Shown here: one piece after another, positions 52,351-61,296 of the stretch
Numbering within the stretch: the first letter of the stretch is position 1
Layout of the letters: every line of letters begins with the position of its first letter
DNA from: Paenibacillus oralis
GTDB taxonomy: Bacteria; Bacillota; Bacilli; Paenibacillales; Paenibacillaceae
Assembly: GCF_003863965.1 (NCBI RefSeq)
Contig: NZ_RRCN01000002.1
Location: 436,569 to 500,568 of the forward strand
DNA: 64,000 nucleotides
Direction of reading: 5' to 3'
Position numbers and translations under genes: made by a program
Notes under the pieces: generated by a model
Seen by the model: only the letters and a program-made list of their open reading frames with translations
Told to the model about the DNA's origin: nothing
Database searches by the model: none

Positions 52351-53739
52351 ATGAAAGAATTGTTAGAAAAAGGGACCTCGCTCAACCCCGAAGTGGTCGG
52401 TCGTAAAATTCGGGAAATCCGTAAGGAAAAAAAGAATTTAACGATCATTCAGCTCGCCCAAAAGCTAGGGTATGCAACGGGTAAATTGAGTAATATTGAA
52501 AGGGGGAAGCGAGCCAAATTCCCGCTTGAAGAACTGGAGGTGATTGCCAAGGTCTTGGAGGAACCTCTAGAAACTTTTTTGAAAGATGATTCAGATTACC
52601 TAAACGAACTTGAGCATATTAAACAAAAAATTAGTTTAGCAAAGCATCGACTAAGTGCAGGTCTTGTGACCGGTCTAAAACCTACTCTTACGGATCTTCA
52701 AGAAACGATTGAGAAAGTAGCAGTACACGATGTGATGGTTCATTTGAATTTTTTATGGGCTGAATATTACAGGGGGCTCTGTGATTACGATCTCGCTTCC
52801 GAATACTACAAAGAAATATTGAACACAGAGGTTTATGATAAGGAAGCTATTGAGATAAAAATGAGGACATTTAACGCACTTGCATCTTTACAGATACATG
52901 AGCGTCAGCTTAAGGAAGCTGTTCTAACTTTGAGAACTGCTTTGAACTTCATAGAAAAACACGATGGGACGTTAAACTTAGACAAGGCTAATGTTCATTA
53001 CAATTTAACACTTATTTATTTCAGGTTAGGTTATTTAGATCTGGCTGAGTATCATGTTCAGAGCTGCTTAGAAATAACAAAAGGAAAAAATGAACAAGCA
53101 TACTACTATGCTCTGTATCTGCTTTCAATAACCTACTGGTTAAAGCAGAAGTTTGAGCAAGCGCGAAAGCTTCTGTTTGAGTCTATGAATTGGTTCCAAC
53201 GCCAAAAAGATTTGGGTAGCTTATTTAACTCTCTTGAGTTTATATTTTTTATATATCAAGTAAAACCGAATTTAATCTTTATTGAGATGCTTAATGATAT
53301 AAGGGAGTTTCTTAATGTTGTGGTTCCAGATCATATACTGCCACAAAAATTACGGTGTTTCTTCAGATATATTGAGTTTGAAATTGAACGAGAAAATTAT
53401 TTAACGGCACATGAAATGTTGGATATATGTAAAGGATACCTCTCAGATAATTCAATCGAAGATGGATATAAAGCTTACTTGTTGGAAGCGATATTGATAC
53501 GAATTACTTCTAAGAATATGGTAGCCGAGATACATGCTTTAGAAAAAGCTTTAACCTACTTTAGTCCAGGTGACCGTTCCCTTCAAAAAGCATCAGTGTT
53601 GTCTCAATTAGGAAAACTTAAAGCCACATGTGAAAATATTTATTATGAGGAAGCCCTAAGTATATTCGATGAAATATATAATAAACAAGTAAAATTTGAT
53701 CACACCATTTTATCATTATTGCCCAATGCCATGTATTAG
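52351..53739 (+). CDS. HTH-TPR regulator of the RRNPP/Rgg-like type, 462 aa
   Basis: An N-terminal XRE helix-turn-helix (about residues 12-75; REIRKEKKNLTIIQLAQKLG, GYATGKLSNIERGKR) is followed by about 370 residues of TPR-type helical repeats (FNALASLQIHERQLKEAVLT, LTLIYFRLGYLDLAEYHVQS). Relatives (PlcR, NprR, Rgg-like) read short secreted peptides. No adjacent propeptide gene is visible within the 200 bases on either side. ATG 52351 follows GGTAGTGGGT; GTATAAT lies near 52309. Target genes are unknown. Confidence 0.8.
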   Translation: MKELLEKGTSLNPEVVGRKIREIRKEKKNLTIIQLAQKLGYATGKLSNIERGKRAKFPLEELEVIAKVLEEPLETFLKDDSDYLNELEHIKQKISLAKHRLSAGLVTGLKPTLTDLQETIEKVAVHDVMVHLNFLWAEYYRGLCDYDLASEYYKEILNTEVYDKEAIEIKMRTFNALASLQIHERQLKEAVLTLRTALNFIEKHDGTLNLDKANVHYNLTLIYFRLGYLDLAEYHVQSCLEITKGKNEQAYYYALYLLSITYWLKQKFEQARKLLFESMNWFQRQKDLGSLFNSLEFIFFIYQVKPNLIFIEMLNDIREFLNVVVPDHILPQKLRCFFRYIEFEIERENYLTAHEMLDICKGYLSDNSIEDGYKAYLLEAILIRITSKNMVAEIHALEKALTYFSPGDRSLQKASVLSQLGKLKATCENIYYEEALSIFDEIYNKQVKFDHTILSLLPNAMY

Positions 53740-53746
53740 TATTAGA

Positions 53747-53785
53747 TAGCAGCGGTTTGGAGCATCCACTCTGCTGCTATTTGGT
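53747..53785 (+). terminator. Intrinsic terminator (weak U-tract)
   Basis: AGCAGCGG and CTGCTGCT pair around TTTGGAGCATCCA after the stop of the regulator. Confidence 0.55.
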
Positions 53786-53861
53786 TAAGGCTTCACTAAA
53801 ACTTTTTCTTATTTTCTGTTAGAATGAATGGATAATTTGCTTGAAGAGAGGAGGTACCCTT

Positions 53862-54653
53862 GTGAAGGGGGTTCTGTCGAAATTCACAAAACCAATAAGT
53901 ATTGAACGATACTTCAGCAGCCTTCCTTTGTACGGAACAGTCGAATCAGTAGATTCACTTTCTGGATATTTTCTAAGACCGGAGTTAAAGGATCTTCTTC
54001 TCCAAAGCAATCAGTACATGGACAATAGAAACAAACAACTTGTCTTAACGGATCATGCTTACGAACGCTGGAACCAAAGAGTGGCTTATTCCACGGAGAA
54101 AACAATACTTGAAAATAAATTGAATATTCTCTACGCAATGCTTGATAGGGTTGACTTTATTACTCACGAGATGGGGGTGATTGACAAAGATATACTATTC
54201 ACTTATGAACAAGAACAAGGAAGAATTATTATTTCAACCTTTTATGGGCGGCTCTCTCAAAATCCATCATTAAACCATTTTGAGACTATGCGAAACTATA
54301 ATCATCAGAGCGATGACTATATTGAACTTTCCTTGGTTGATTCTATACTATCCTCATTGTTCGATCCTCCAATACCGGCCCAACGCATGATTTTTAAAGG
54401 GAGTACATCACAATACTTGATCGATAAGTACAGCGACAATGAACGTTCTTTGTTTGTGCTTTTGGTTCTTGAGGGAGCCGAGAAGGGATTACTTCGAGAG
54501 ATTTACTCTGACCGACCAGAGTGTGAGAAAATTGAGAAGAGCGTACGTCAGGCAATATCGTTGCTTGGAGAAGAAGAATTTGTATATAATCATATAGCTT
54601 TTCATTACCCAGATGAACTCAGTAAGCGTCTCAAAAAGCTAAAAGGAAAATAA
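53862..54653 (+). CDS. Hypothetical protein, 263 aa
   Basis: GTG 53862 with GAGGAGG about 6 bases upstream is preferred to 53841. The N-terminal 60 residues are irregular, then LVLTDHAYERWNQRVAYST recalls phage-type proteins that carry a 'D-H-A-x-E-R-W-x-x-R' motif, followed by helix-rich sequence. No firm family. A -10 TAGAAT lies near 53820. Confidence 0.6.
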   Translation: MKGVLSKFTKPISIERYFSSLPLYGTVESVDSLSGYFLRPELKDLLLQSNQYMDNRNKQLVLTDHAYERWNQRVAYSTEKTILENKLNILYAMLDRVDFITHEMGVIDKDILFTYEQEQGRIIISTFYGRLSQNPSLNHFETMRNYNHQSDDYIELSLVDSILSSLFDPPIPAQRMIFKGSTSQYLIDKYSDNERSLFVLLVLEGAEKGLLREIYSDRPECEKIEKSVRQAISLLGEEEFVYNHIAFHYPDELSKRLKKLKGK

Positions 54654-54659
54654 AAATAA

Positions 54660-54690
54660 AAAACACCCTTGAGCATTCAAAGGTGTACAC
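54660..54690 (-). terminator. Intrinsic terminator for the minus-strand gene
   Basis: On the minus strand ACACCTTTGAATGCTCAAGGGTGTTTTTTATTTTT forms a 5-6-bp stem with a strong U-tract, directly after the stop at 54703. Confidence 0.6.
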
Positions 54691-54702
54691 TTGAAAGAAA
54701 TT

Positions 54703-55062
54703 CTATTGGTCAGCTCGCCAAACCTGAGTCTTAGAACGATTTCTGCTTTTATGTTTTTGTTTTTCCTCTTTACGTTTGTTACCGAGGTAAGTAAATAATT
54801 GATTTTTTTCTTGAAAGGTTATTTGAAGGTCGTTAAATAATAAACTTTCAAGTTGTTCCCATGCATTCTGAAGAGTTTTAACTTCGATTTCTTTGCGCTC
54901 ATTTTGCCGAGCAATTTCTTCAATAGAAACACGGGGATTTATTGATGGATCAAATTGGCTGTAATCGATGGGTTCTCTGGATGTTAATAAATCAACTAAT
55001 TCTGTTATCATTTCAATCTTCTTTATATTGTTATTGGCTATATGTGCATCGTTTTCAGACAT
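54703..55062 (-). CDS. Hypothetical helical protein, 119 aa
   Basis: ATG 55062 with AAAGGCGG about 9 bases upstream. The protein is helical and ends in a very basic tail (KRKEEKQKHKSRNRSKTQVW). No family is recognised. 55063-55225 shows no supportable gene. Confidence 0.65.
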   Translation of the reverse strand: MSENDAHIANNNIKKIEMITELVDLLTSREPIDYSQFDPSINPRVSIEEIARQNERKEIEVKTLQNAWEQLESLLFNDLQITFQEKNQLFTYLGNKRKEEKQKHKSRNRSKTQVWRADQ

Positions 55063-55229
55063 TGAGAGGCCGCCTTTCCATAAACTAGTCTAAGAATAAA
55101 CTACCGTATTAACGGAACAATTGTCAAAACCAATTTTCATTTCTCAAATGATGAATGCTTTGATATATTTTACACGAATCATGCCATTTGGTTTTCAAAT
55201 GACTTATTCTCTAGTTAAGAGTCTTTATC

Positions 55230-55345
55230 CCTTGTCTATAAAAAGGATAGTGAAGTATAATAATATCAGAAACTGAATATCTGGAAACTGGAAGCACCAG
55301 TTATAGCGATAATCGCTATGGCTGGTGCTTCCTTTTTTTGTTTTT
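55230..55345 (+). promoter_or_regulatory. Family-2 leader F4
   Basis: TTGTCT (55232) and TATAAT (55256-55261), then ATCAGAAACTGAATATCTGG, AAACTGGAAGCACC pairing with GGTGCTTCC (GGAAGCACCAG/CTGGTGCTTCC) around ATAGCGAT/ATCGCTAT and TTTTTTTG. It precedes the coupling-protein gene. Confidence 0.85.
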
Positions 55346-55404
55346 AGGAGGCGATCGACACATTTTTATTTTTTCAATGACTTTTAATAAAAGGAAGGTG
55401 ACCC

Positions 55405-58400
55405 ATGGACGACAGTTCTGTAAACGGAGCAACCGGTAGTTCTATGCCGCCACGATTCAGTTCGTTTGCAAAGAAATGGTGGGTTGATAACCGAGAAAGA
55501 CTTGAGGAGTGGTATCGAATTTATTTCCATACCATTAGCGTTACGCTCCTTTTGATTGTCAATTTGTGGCTTGGATTTTCGTCATTTTTATTGTTCTTTG
55601 CGCAGTGGTATCACGTTGATTCGGGACCGGTAGGTTTCTTATCCCTTTTTTTAAAAAATCCGAATCCACATGGACCCTTGACAAACCTATTCAACCTTTT
55701 TTACGTTCCTTTAGATCATCATATGGCTGTCTGGATCTTATTGGTTCTCAACCTGCCGTTATTTAACTGGCTGTACTCGACAACTACCCAACCCATCATG
55801 CGGGGGTATTCAACTATTATTAGTTGGACTTCCAAACGTGGACGAATAGCTGCAGCTATCTTATCAGGCATTCCATTCTTTTGTTCTTTTACAGCAGTTT
55901 TCGCGTGGTATGTAAGACACTACCTATTTGACTTTTTCACTTCGGTAAAGTCAGATAAGGAATACCTTGTCGTTCATTCAATGGAGAGTTTCGGGTATGT
56001 ACTCATGTGTGTACCTATATTCATCTCTTTGTTTTCTGTCTACCTGATAGCTAAGGAATTTTATCGCAACGAAGATATTCAAAAGATGTTTTTTAAGTGG
56101 GAGTTTCCGCTACTTGCCAGTCAATCCTTTTCACTTCGTGGGAAGTCTTGCGATGTAATTGTCGGATGGGAGAAAGATACCAACAAACCAATAGTGCTAA
56201 AGGAAAACTCTCGTTATTTGCACGAATTGATTGTCGGCGCTACCGGTACGGGTAAGACTTCAACAGCCATTTTAATACGGATTATTCAGGATCTCATTCG
56301 TATAGCTCGAGGAAGAAGAATGGGGGTTGTTGTTCTTGAACCCAAGGGTGACTTGATAAGGGATGTTCAAAAACTTTGCGCAAAGTTAGGAATCCAAGGC
56401 GATAAGATCAAGATCGTCGATCCAACGGACCTTGTCCGATCTATTAAGTTTAATCCTTTCCTCGGTCCGTTGGAAGCTGCAGCTGAAACCTTCCGGGGGG
56501 TACTAGATGCGTTAGCCGGCGACCAGGATGAATTTTTCAAAGGCCAACAAAATGAAACCGCCAGCCTTTATACTATGCTGGGGAAAATTCGTTACGGAAA
56601 CATCTTTTCCATTGTACAGATGCAACAGATGTATAGCGATCCTCGTTACTTAGCCAACATTACTGAAGAGGTAAGAGTGGCTCTTGACAAGGAATTGTCT
56701 GACACTGATCTTCCTCCGGAAAAGAAAATACTTTTTGAGCGGTATGATCGTGTTGTTGCTTATTTCGAGAATGATGTCCTTGAGTATAAGACTTTCAGGG
56801 ATAAAGAGGGCAACGTCAACCCTGTCGTTTATCAATCTGGCCATAAATATGAGGGCCAGCAGGTAGTCGACAACAAGAAGGATAAGTTCGTCACTGGTGC
56901 TAAGAAATACTTGAATGACATCGTGATGAATGCAATGCTCTCCCAGTTGATGGTTGCAAATGATGGAGAGGAGGCGCTGGATATAGACAGATTCCTTCAA
57001 GAAGGCGGCGTTCTTCTTGTGAATACCGCCCTTGGGGAACTGGAAGAACTTAGTTTGTCTTTTGGTCAATTTTTTATTCGCCAATTCCAATCCAGTGTGT
57101 TCCGTCGTCCTCCGGATGAAAGTGGCGTCAAACGTTGCCCGATCTTTTTCAATATTGACGAATTCCCATTGTACATCAACGAAGCATTTGTACGTTTACT
57201 AACCCTTGGCCGTTCGTTTAAGGTAGGCACACTAATAGCCATTCAGTCACTAGGACAGCTGAAGGTTGTAGTACCGGGATACGATAACACTGTTATGAAC
57301 TCCGCTCGGAATAAAACAGTTTTTGGTGGTGGTGAATTCGAAGATAATGAAAGGTTCTCCCAAAACTTCGGTGAGGAGCACCACGTTGAAGAGTCTATGA
57401 ATGAATCGACCACACCGGTAAGTATGCCAAACCAAAGTTGGGGAATGAGGTACAACACTCAACGAAAGCTCGAGGCGAGGTTTACTCCAACTGATATTAA
57501 AGAGCAACCATTTAAGCACTTCATTGTAGACTTGGTTGATGGTGACGGTAGTGTACAAGCCCCTGTCGAGGCTTATGGTAAATTCATTACCGAGACAAAG
57601 TTCATCAAGAAGTTTGTCAATATTGGACAGATTGAATTCGAAACAAAAAATCACAAGCCGCTTGCTATTGCTGCTCATAAATTGGTACACTTTAATCTTT
57701 TGAGACCACTCTTTGCAGAGAGTGTAAAGGAAGAAGACATTCAAAAAACATCGCAGGTTGAAGAAGTTCAGGAAGATAAAGCCCCCATTGAAATGTTACC
57801 AACATCACCGGTGCAGGACGATGAAGAGGAGCTGCCATTGAATGGAACTGCAATTGTACCCCTGGAAAGCCAGAATGGAATGGAGCAACAACGCGGGTAT
57901 ACGCCAGATCCCGTATTCTCAGAACAAACTAGGGTTCAAACTCCAGTTGATGTTTCATCTCATCCGTATGAAGAAGTCCAGCGGTTAGTTGCTGTAGATG
58001 ACGAAGAAGAATCTCCACTTGATCAAACGATGCCAGTTGGACAAAGACAACCTATCACACTTTCTCCTGAAGAAGAGGAGAGCTATGAATTTTATAACGA
58101 CTCAACGAGAAGCTTTCCCGCAGATAGTGGAAATTCGGAATATGATGGGGTTCTAAGTGTAATAGATGATGATCCTTCTCTTCATCCAGTTAGTACAGAC
58201 AATACGATGGATCATGTGGAAGATAGTATTCGATTACCAAATGCTATGGAAGCCTCGTTAAACACCTTATTTAATCAGTTGGATAAACCAACTTCTGTGG
58301 AACAAAGTATTCATCACGACAGTGATTCGTCCAAAGGCGGGTGGGATTTGGCAGACATCACCACAGATTCTAATCAAGGGGTACAAGTTGTTGGACCAAC

Positions 58401-58590
58401 TAATATCCCAACAAATCAACCTACGAAAAAAAGAGAAACGATTTCACCGGCGCAGGGGGCTGAGAGTACCGAAATAGATCGGGATCTTATTGACCTAGTA
58501 GCAGAAAACAAAAAAAGTGGCCGATCAATTCAACAAGAGATCGCCAACTCTCGGATTACTGTTTTGCATGACACGGTTGAAGAGGATTAA
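55405..58590 (+). CDS. VirD4/TraG-like coupling ATPase, 1061 aa
   Basis: About four membrane helices in the first 215 residues (near 43-67, 107-124, 148-170, 197-215), Walker A GATGTGKTS at 278-286, Walker B IFFNIDEFP near 580-588, and IAIQSLGQLK in the motif that follows. This is a type IV secretion coupling protein (T4CP), which brings single-stranded DNA-relaxase complexes to a conjugation channel. The C-terminal 300 residues are acidic and low-complexity, unusually long for the family. ATG 55405 follows AAAAGGAAGG. It is the strongest sign that the replicon can be mobilised. Confidence 0.85.
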   Translation: MDDSSVNGATGSSMPPRFSSFAKKWWVDNRERLEEWYRIYFHTISVTLLLIVNLWLGFSSFLLFFAQWYHVDSGPVGFLSLFLKNPNPHGPLTNLFNLFYVPLDHHMAVWILLVLNLPLFNWLYSTTTQPIMRGYSTIISWTSKRGRIAAAILSGIPFFCSFTAVFAWYVRHYLFDFFTSVKSDKEYLVVHSMESFGYVLMCVPIFISLFSVYLIAKEFYRNEDIQKMFFKWEFPLLASQSFSLRGKSCDVIVGWEKDTNKPIVLKENSRYLHELIVGATGTGKTSTAILIRIIQDLIRIARGRRMGVVVLEPKGDLIRDVQKLCAKLGIQGDKIKIVDPTDLVRSIKFNPFLGPLEAAAETFRGVLDALAGDQDEFFKGQQNETASLYTMLGKIRYGNIFSIVQMQQMYSDPRYLANITEEVRVALDKELSDTDLPPEKKILFERYDRVVAYFENDVLEYKTFRDKEGNVNPVVYQSGHKYEGQQVVDNKKDKFVTGAKKYLNDIVMNAMLSQLMVANDGEEALDIDRFLQEGGVLLVNTALGELEELSLSFGQFFIRQFQSSVFRRPPDESGVKRCPIFFNIDEFPLYINEAFVRLLTLGRSFKVGTLIAIQSLGQLKVVVPGYDNTVMNSARNKTVFGGGEFEDNERFSQNFGEEHHVEESMNESTTPVSMPNQSWGMRYNTQRKLEARFTPTDIKEQPFKHFIVDLVDGDGSVQAPVEAYGKFITETKFIKKFVNIGQIEFETKNHKPLAIAAHKLVHFNLLRPLFAESVKEEDIQKTSQVEEVQEDKAPIEMLPTSPVQDDEEELPLNGTAIVPLESQNGMEQQRGYTPDPVFSEQTRVQTPVDVSSHPYEEVQRLVAVDDEEESPLDQTMPVGQRQPITLSPEEEESYEFYNDSTRSFPADSGNSEYDGVLSVIDDDPSLHPVSTDNTMDHVEDSIRLPNAMEASLNTLFNQLDKPTSVEQSIHHDSDSSKGGWDLADITTDSNQGVQVVGPTNIPTNQPTKKRETISPAQGAESTEIDRDLIDLVAENKKSGRSIQQEIANSRITVLHDTVEED

Positions 58591-58613
58591 TGAAAGTGGT
58601 TTTATGGCGCATG

Positions 58614-58730
58614 GTTGACAATGCTAAATTAAATCATTACTATATAATTAATTGAATAGTTCGGAACGAGGAAGCACCTCGCACACACGGCTTTGGCCTG
58701 TGTACGAGGTGCTTTTTCTATTCTCCGGAC
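58614..58730 (+). promoter_or_regulatory. Family-2 leader F5
   Basis: TATATAAT (58641-58648), TAATTGAATAGTTCGGAACG, AGGAAGCACCTCG pairing with CGAGGTGCTTTTTCT around ACAC ... TGTG. It precedes the S1-domain gene. Confidence 0.8.
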
Positions 58731-58775
58731 AAATTTTTTTATTCCAAAATCTAAAGGAAAGAAGCTGATCAGGAA

Positions 58776-59645
58776 ATGCGTACTGTGGAACAACACTTTG
58801 ATAGTGTTGGGGAAGAGCAACTGGCATGGGCGGACATCAAAGAATCGCAGCGTGTAAAGCAGGTCCTTTACGCTGAGGCGATCGGTCTAGAAACTCTCTC
58901 TTTCGGTAACAAGAAGGAAGAAATGCTAAAATTGAACTACAAAGGGGTTTATGGTTACCTTCCGAAATCCCGCATCGATAATTATGAATTCAAAGGACTT
59001 CACCATTTCCTGGGTAAGGAATTCGAATTCGTCGTGGAACAAGTAGACCTCGAAGGCCATTGGTTCCTGGCAAACCGGATTGAAGCACTGGAAGTTTCGG
59101 CGAAACGCTTCTGGAAATCGGCCAAGGTTGGCCAAGTATTAGTTGGCTTCATTAGAGGTATGGATGTATCTCGACTTTATCTTCTGGTTGAAGGCGTGCC
59201 GGCGATCATGGGGAGAGAGGACGTAAGCTATTCCTATATCGATGACATGCGTAGCGAGTTCGAAATTGGTGACACCATTAACGTAAAAATCACAAACCTG
59301 GAAGCTCCTACTGAGGAAAACGGCGATGGCGTTCTCGAAGTAAGTGCAAAAGTACTCCAGAGAGATCCATGGGGGCAAATCGCGCACTACAAGGAAGGCA
59401 GTTCATACAGCGGCATAATTACGAAGGTTCACCCTTTGCATGGCGTCTTCTTGGAGCTCGTTCCCGGCTTGAGGGTGAGGACAAATTTCCCTCCGAATGC
59501 AAATCCGACAGTTTTGCAGAAGGGAAAGAAGATTACCATCAAGGTGTTGGAGATCAATCATCGCGAAAGACGTTTGAAGGCCATAACGATCATTCCGCAA
59601 AAATCCATCAACGCCGGCAGACGCGGCGGTAGAGTGGTACAATGA
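58776..59645 (+). CDS. S1-domain RNA-binding protein, 289 aa
   Basis: Residues about 115-190 (AKVGQVLVGFIRGMDVSRLY ... GDTINVKITNLEA) and 205-280 (YKEGSSYSGIITKVHPLHGV) have the S1/OB-fold pattern of ribosomal protein S1 and Tex-like RNA binders. The N-terminal 110 residues form a third, divergent beta domain. ATG 58776 follows TCAGGAA with AAAGGAAAG further upstream. Its stop overlaps the next start (ATGA). It is itself behind leader F5, so it is a candidate for an RNA-level regulator; that is inference. Confidence 0.75.
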   Translation: MRTVEQHFDSVGEEQLAWADIKESQRVKQVLYAEAIGLETLSFGNKKEEMLKLNYKGVYGYLPKSRIDNYEFKGLHHFLGKEFEFVVEQVDLEGHWFLANRIEALEVSAKRFWKSAKVGQVLVGFIRGMDVSRLYLLVEGVPAIMGREDVSYSYIDDMRSEFEIGDTINVKITNLEAPTEENGDGVLEVSAKVLQRDPWGQIAHYKEGSSYSGIITKVHPLHGVFLELVPGLRVRTNFPPNANPTVLQKGKKITIKVLEINHRERRLKAITIIPQKSINAGRRGGRVVQ

Positions 59646-60799
59646 GTGCAAATCCCGGGTTACTCACTTTTGGATCGGAGCAACCCGAACGTCCGGTGAG
59701 AGGGGTTACCCCCTCTCCTCCCGCATTTGCTTTTCAAATAGTTCCTCCGGAGCGTAATCCTTATGGCCAGGATGCACCGAACGACATTGAGGAAATGCTT
59801 TTACCGGACGGTTCCCAATTTGGGTTGTTTAGCGACCCGTATGCCCAACAAGTCTTTGTCAAAGCTAATGAAGGTGTACGTAATGGCCAATATTGGTTTA
59901 ATGAAAAGCTAGCCGATGGCCACTTTCGCGAAAAAGAGATCAAACTTCTTGATTTGCTTTCGACGATTCGAATTGCAACAAGAAGCCAAATTCATCGGGC
60001 CTTCAATCAGGGGGACGTTCCGGATGATGATCGGAGCACGGCCGAGTTCATCAAAAAGTGCAGAAGAAATGGTATTATATGCGCCTTTTCATGGATTTCA
60101 CCTTTGCAAGATGGTCGTAAGAAGCCTTTCGTGTATGCACTCACTCAGGCCGGGGCAAAAGCAGCAGAACTGGTGTTCCAAAAGAAATTGCCGGACAAGT
60201 TCTGGCTTCAACCCATCGTATTCCCACCTGGGCGATCTCCTTCGATGGATGTTTTTTTTCTCGACTTGATAGCGAATGAACTATATAGCGAATTGGTTCG
60301 GATCGACCGATTACTTGAATGGACTCGTCGGCCAACGATTAAAATTCCAAACTCGCAGTCAAATCATTACCCTTACGCTTCTTTTAAAATCATCAAAGAC
60401 AAAAACGACTTTAAGCTGTTTTGGATTGAGGTGTTTCGGCCGACACGAGACTGGGTAAACAAAGTGGTTACACGTTTTCAAAGAACTCAACTCGCATACA
60501 ACGCGCTTCAGGAATATCAAAGACCAAGCAGAATCATAATGATTGCAGACGGCGACAGCCGTGTGAAGATCCTATCCGAGCTTGCACAAAAGTTTATGCC
60601 AAGCGTAGAAATCCGTTTTACAACGGATGAAAGAATCCTCTCTGGTATTGGACCGGACACTTTTATATCCTACAACTTCGAGAAGGAACAATTGATTCGT
60701 AGATCCTTCCCTTATCTTAAACCTGGCTTTGGTGGAATGACCGCATCCGAATATTATGCATCGCTGCAACCGAATTTTGAAGACGATGAAGATCTGTAA
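59642..60799 (+). CDS. Replication-relaxation-like protein, 385 aa
   Basis: After a Pro-rich N-terminus (1-45), residues 95-160 form a winged helix (LLDLLSTIRIATRSQIHRAF), and residues about 190-330 match the replic_Relax pattern (PSMDVFFLDLIANELYSELV, then FWIEVFRPTRDWVNKVVTRF with an Asp/Glu-rich PD-(D/E)xK-like core). Relatives are found beside conjugation genes and may help process or replicate the DNA. Translation is coupled to the S1 gene by an ATGA overlap. Confidence 0.75.
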   Translation: MSANPGLLTFGSEQPERPVRGVTPSPPAFAFQIVPPERNPYGQDAPNDIEEMLLPDGSQFGLFSDPYAQQVFVKANEGVRNGQYWFNEKLADGHFREKEIKLLDLLSTIRIATRSQIHRAFNQGDVPDDDRSTAEFIKKCRRNGIICAFSWISPLQDGRKKPFVYALTQAGAKAAELVFQKKLPDKFWLQPIVFPPGRSPSMDVFFLDLIANELYSELVRIDRLLEWTRRPTIKIPNSQSNHYPYASFKIIKDKNDFKLFWIEVFRPTRDWVNKVVTRFQRTQLAYNALQEYQRPSRIIMIADGDSRVKILSELAQKFMPSVEIRFTTDERILSGIGPDTFISYNFEKEQLIRRSFPYLKPGFGGMTASEYYASLQPNFEDDEDL

Positions 60800-60813
60800 T
60801 CAATCGACATCTC

Positions 60814-60852
60814 ACATTTTGAGAAAGGGGTTCCCCTTTCTCAAAATCGTCT
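60814..60852 (+). terminator. Intrinsic terminator
   Basis: TTTTGAGAAAGGGG and CCCCTTTCTCAAAA form a 14-bp stem around TT; followed by TCGTCTTT. Confidence 0.75.
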
Positions 60853-60962
60853 TTATAGTTGACAATTGAAACCTATTTATCTTAGAGTGAGATTATTATT
60901 AAAATTCGACCATAAAGCATGCGTGCTTTCTATATGCCAATAAAGAACGGGGACTGAAAAGA

Positions 60963-61232
60963 ATGAGCTATGAAAATTTTCCTGTTGATCCAGTTGATCT
61001 AATTATCATTAGTGACAGTTTGGATAATCGGACTAAGTTGAAATATTTAAAGATGTTTTATATTAATACTCAAGGTTATGTCGCGGCTAGCACAGACGAA
61101 TCCAGCTATAACTTGTTTAAAATCGTTGAGGTTAAGGAAGGAAAGTCTGAACTTCATGACATAAAGGATGATGCGGAATGGAACCAGGTCAACGAGTATT
61201 TACTGACTCATTACAAAGAAGTTCTCAGCTAA
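60963..61232 (+). CDS. Hypothetical protein, 89 aa
   Basis: ATG 60963 with ACGGGGAC about 9 bases upstream. The product starts MSYENFPVDPVDLIIISDSL and is a small alpha/beta protein. A short AAAGCATGCGTGCTTT hairpin (about 60915) and GAACGGGG lie upstream, faintly like family 2. No family is recognised. Confidence 0.6.
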   Translation: MSYENFPVDPVDLIIISDSLDNRTKLKYLKMFYINTQGYVAASTDESSYNLFKIVEVKEGKSELHDIKDDAEWNQVNEYLLTHYKEVLS

Positions 61233-61239
61233 ATTGCTT

Positions 61240-61270
61240 CAAAGCCTGCGCGAAATAGGGCTTTTTATTG
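61240..61270 (+). terminator. Intrinsic terminator
   Basis: AAAGCCT and AGGGCTTTTT pair around GCGCGAAAT; ends the previous gene's transcript. Confidence 0.65.
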
Positions 61271-61296
61271 TTTGATCGCTTATCAACTGTTTCTTT

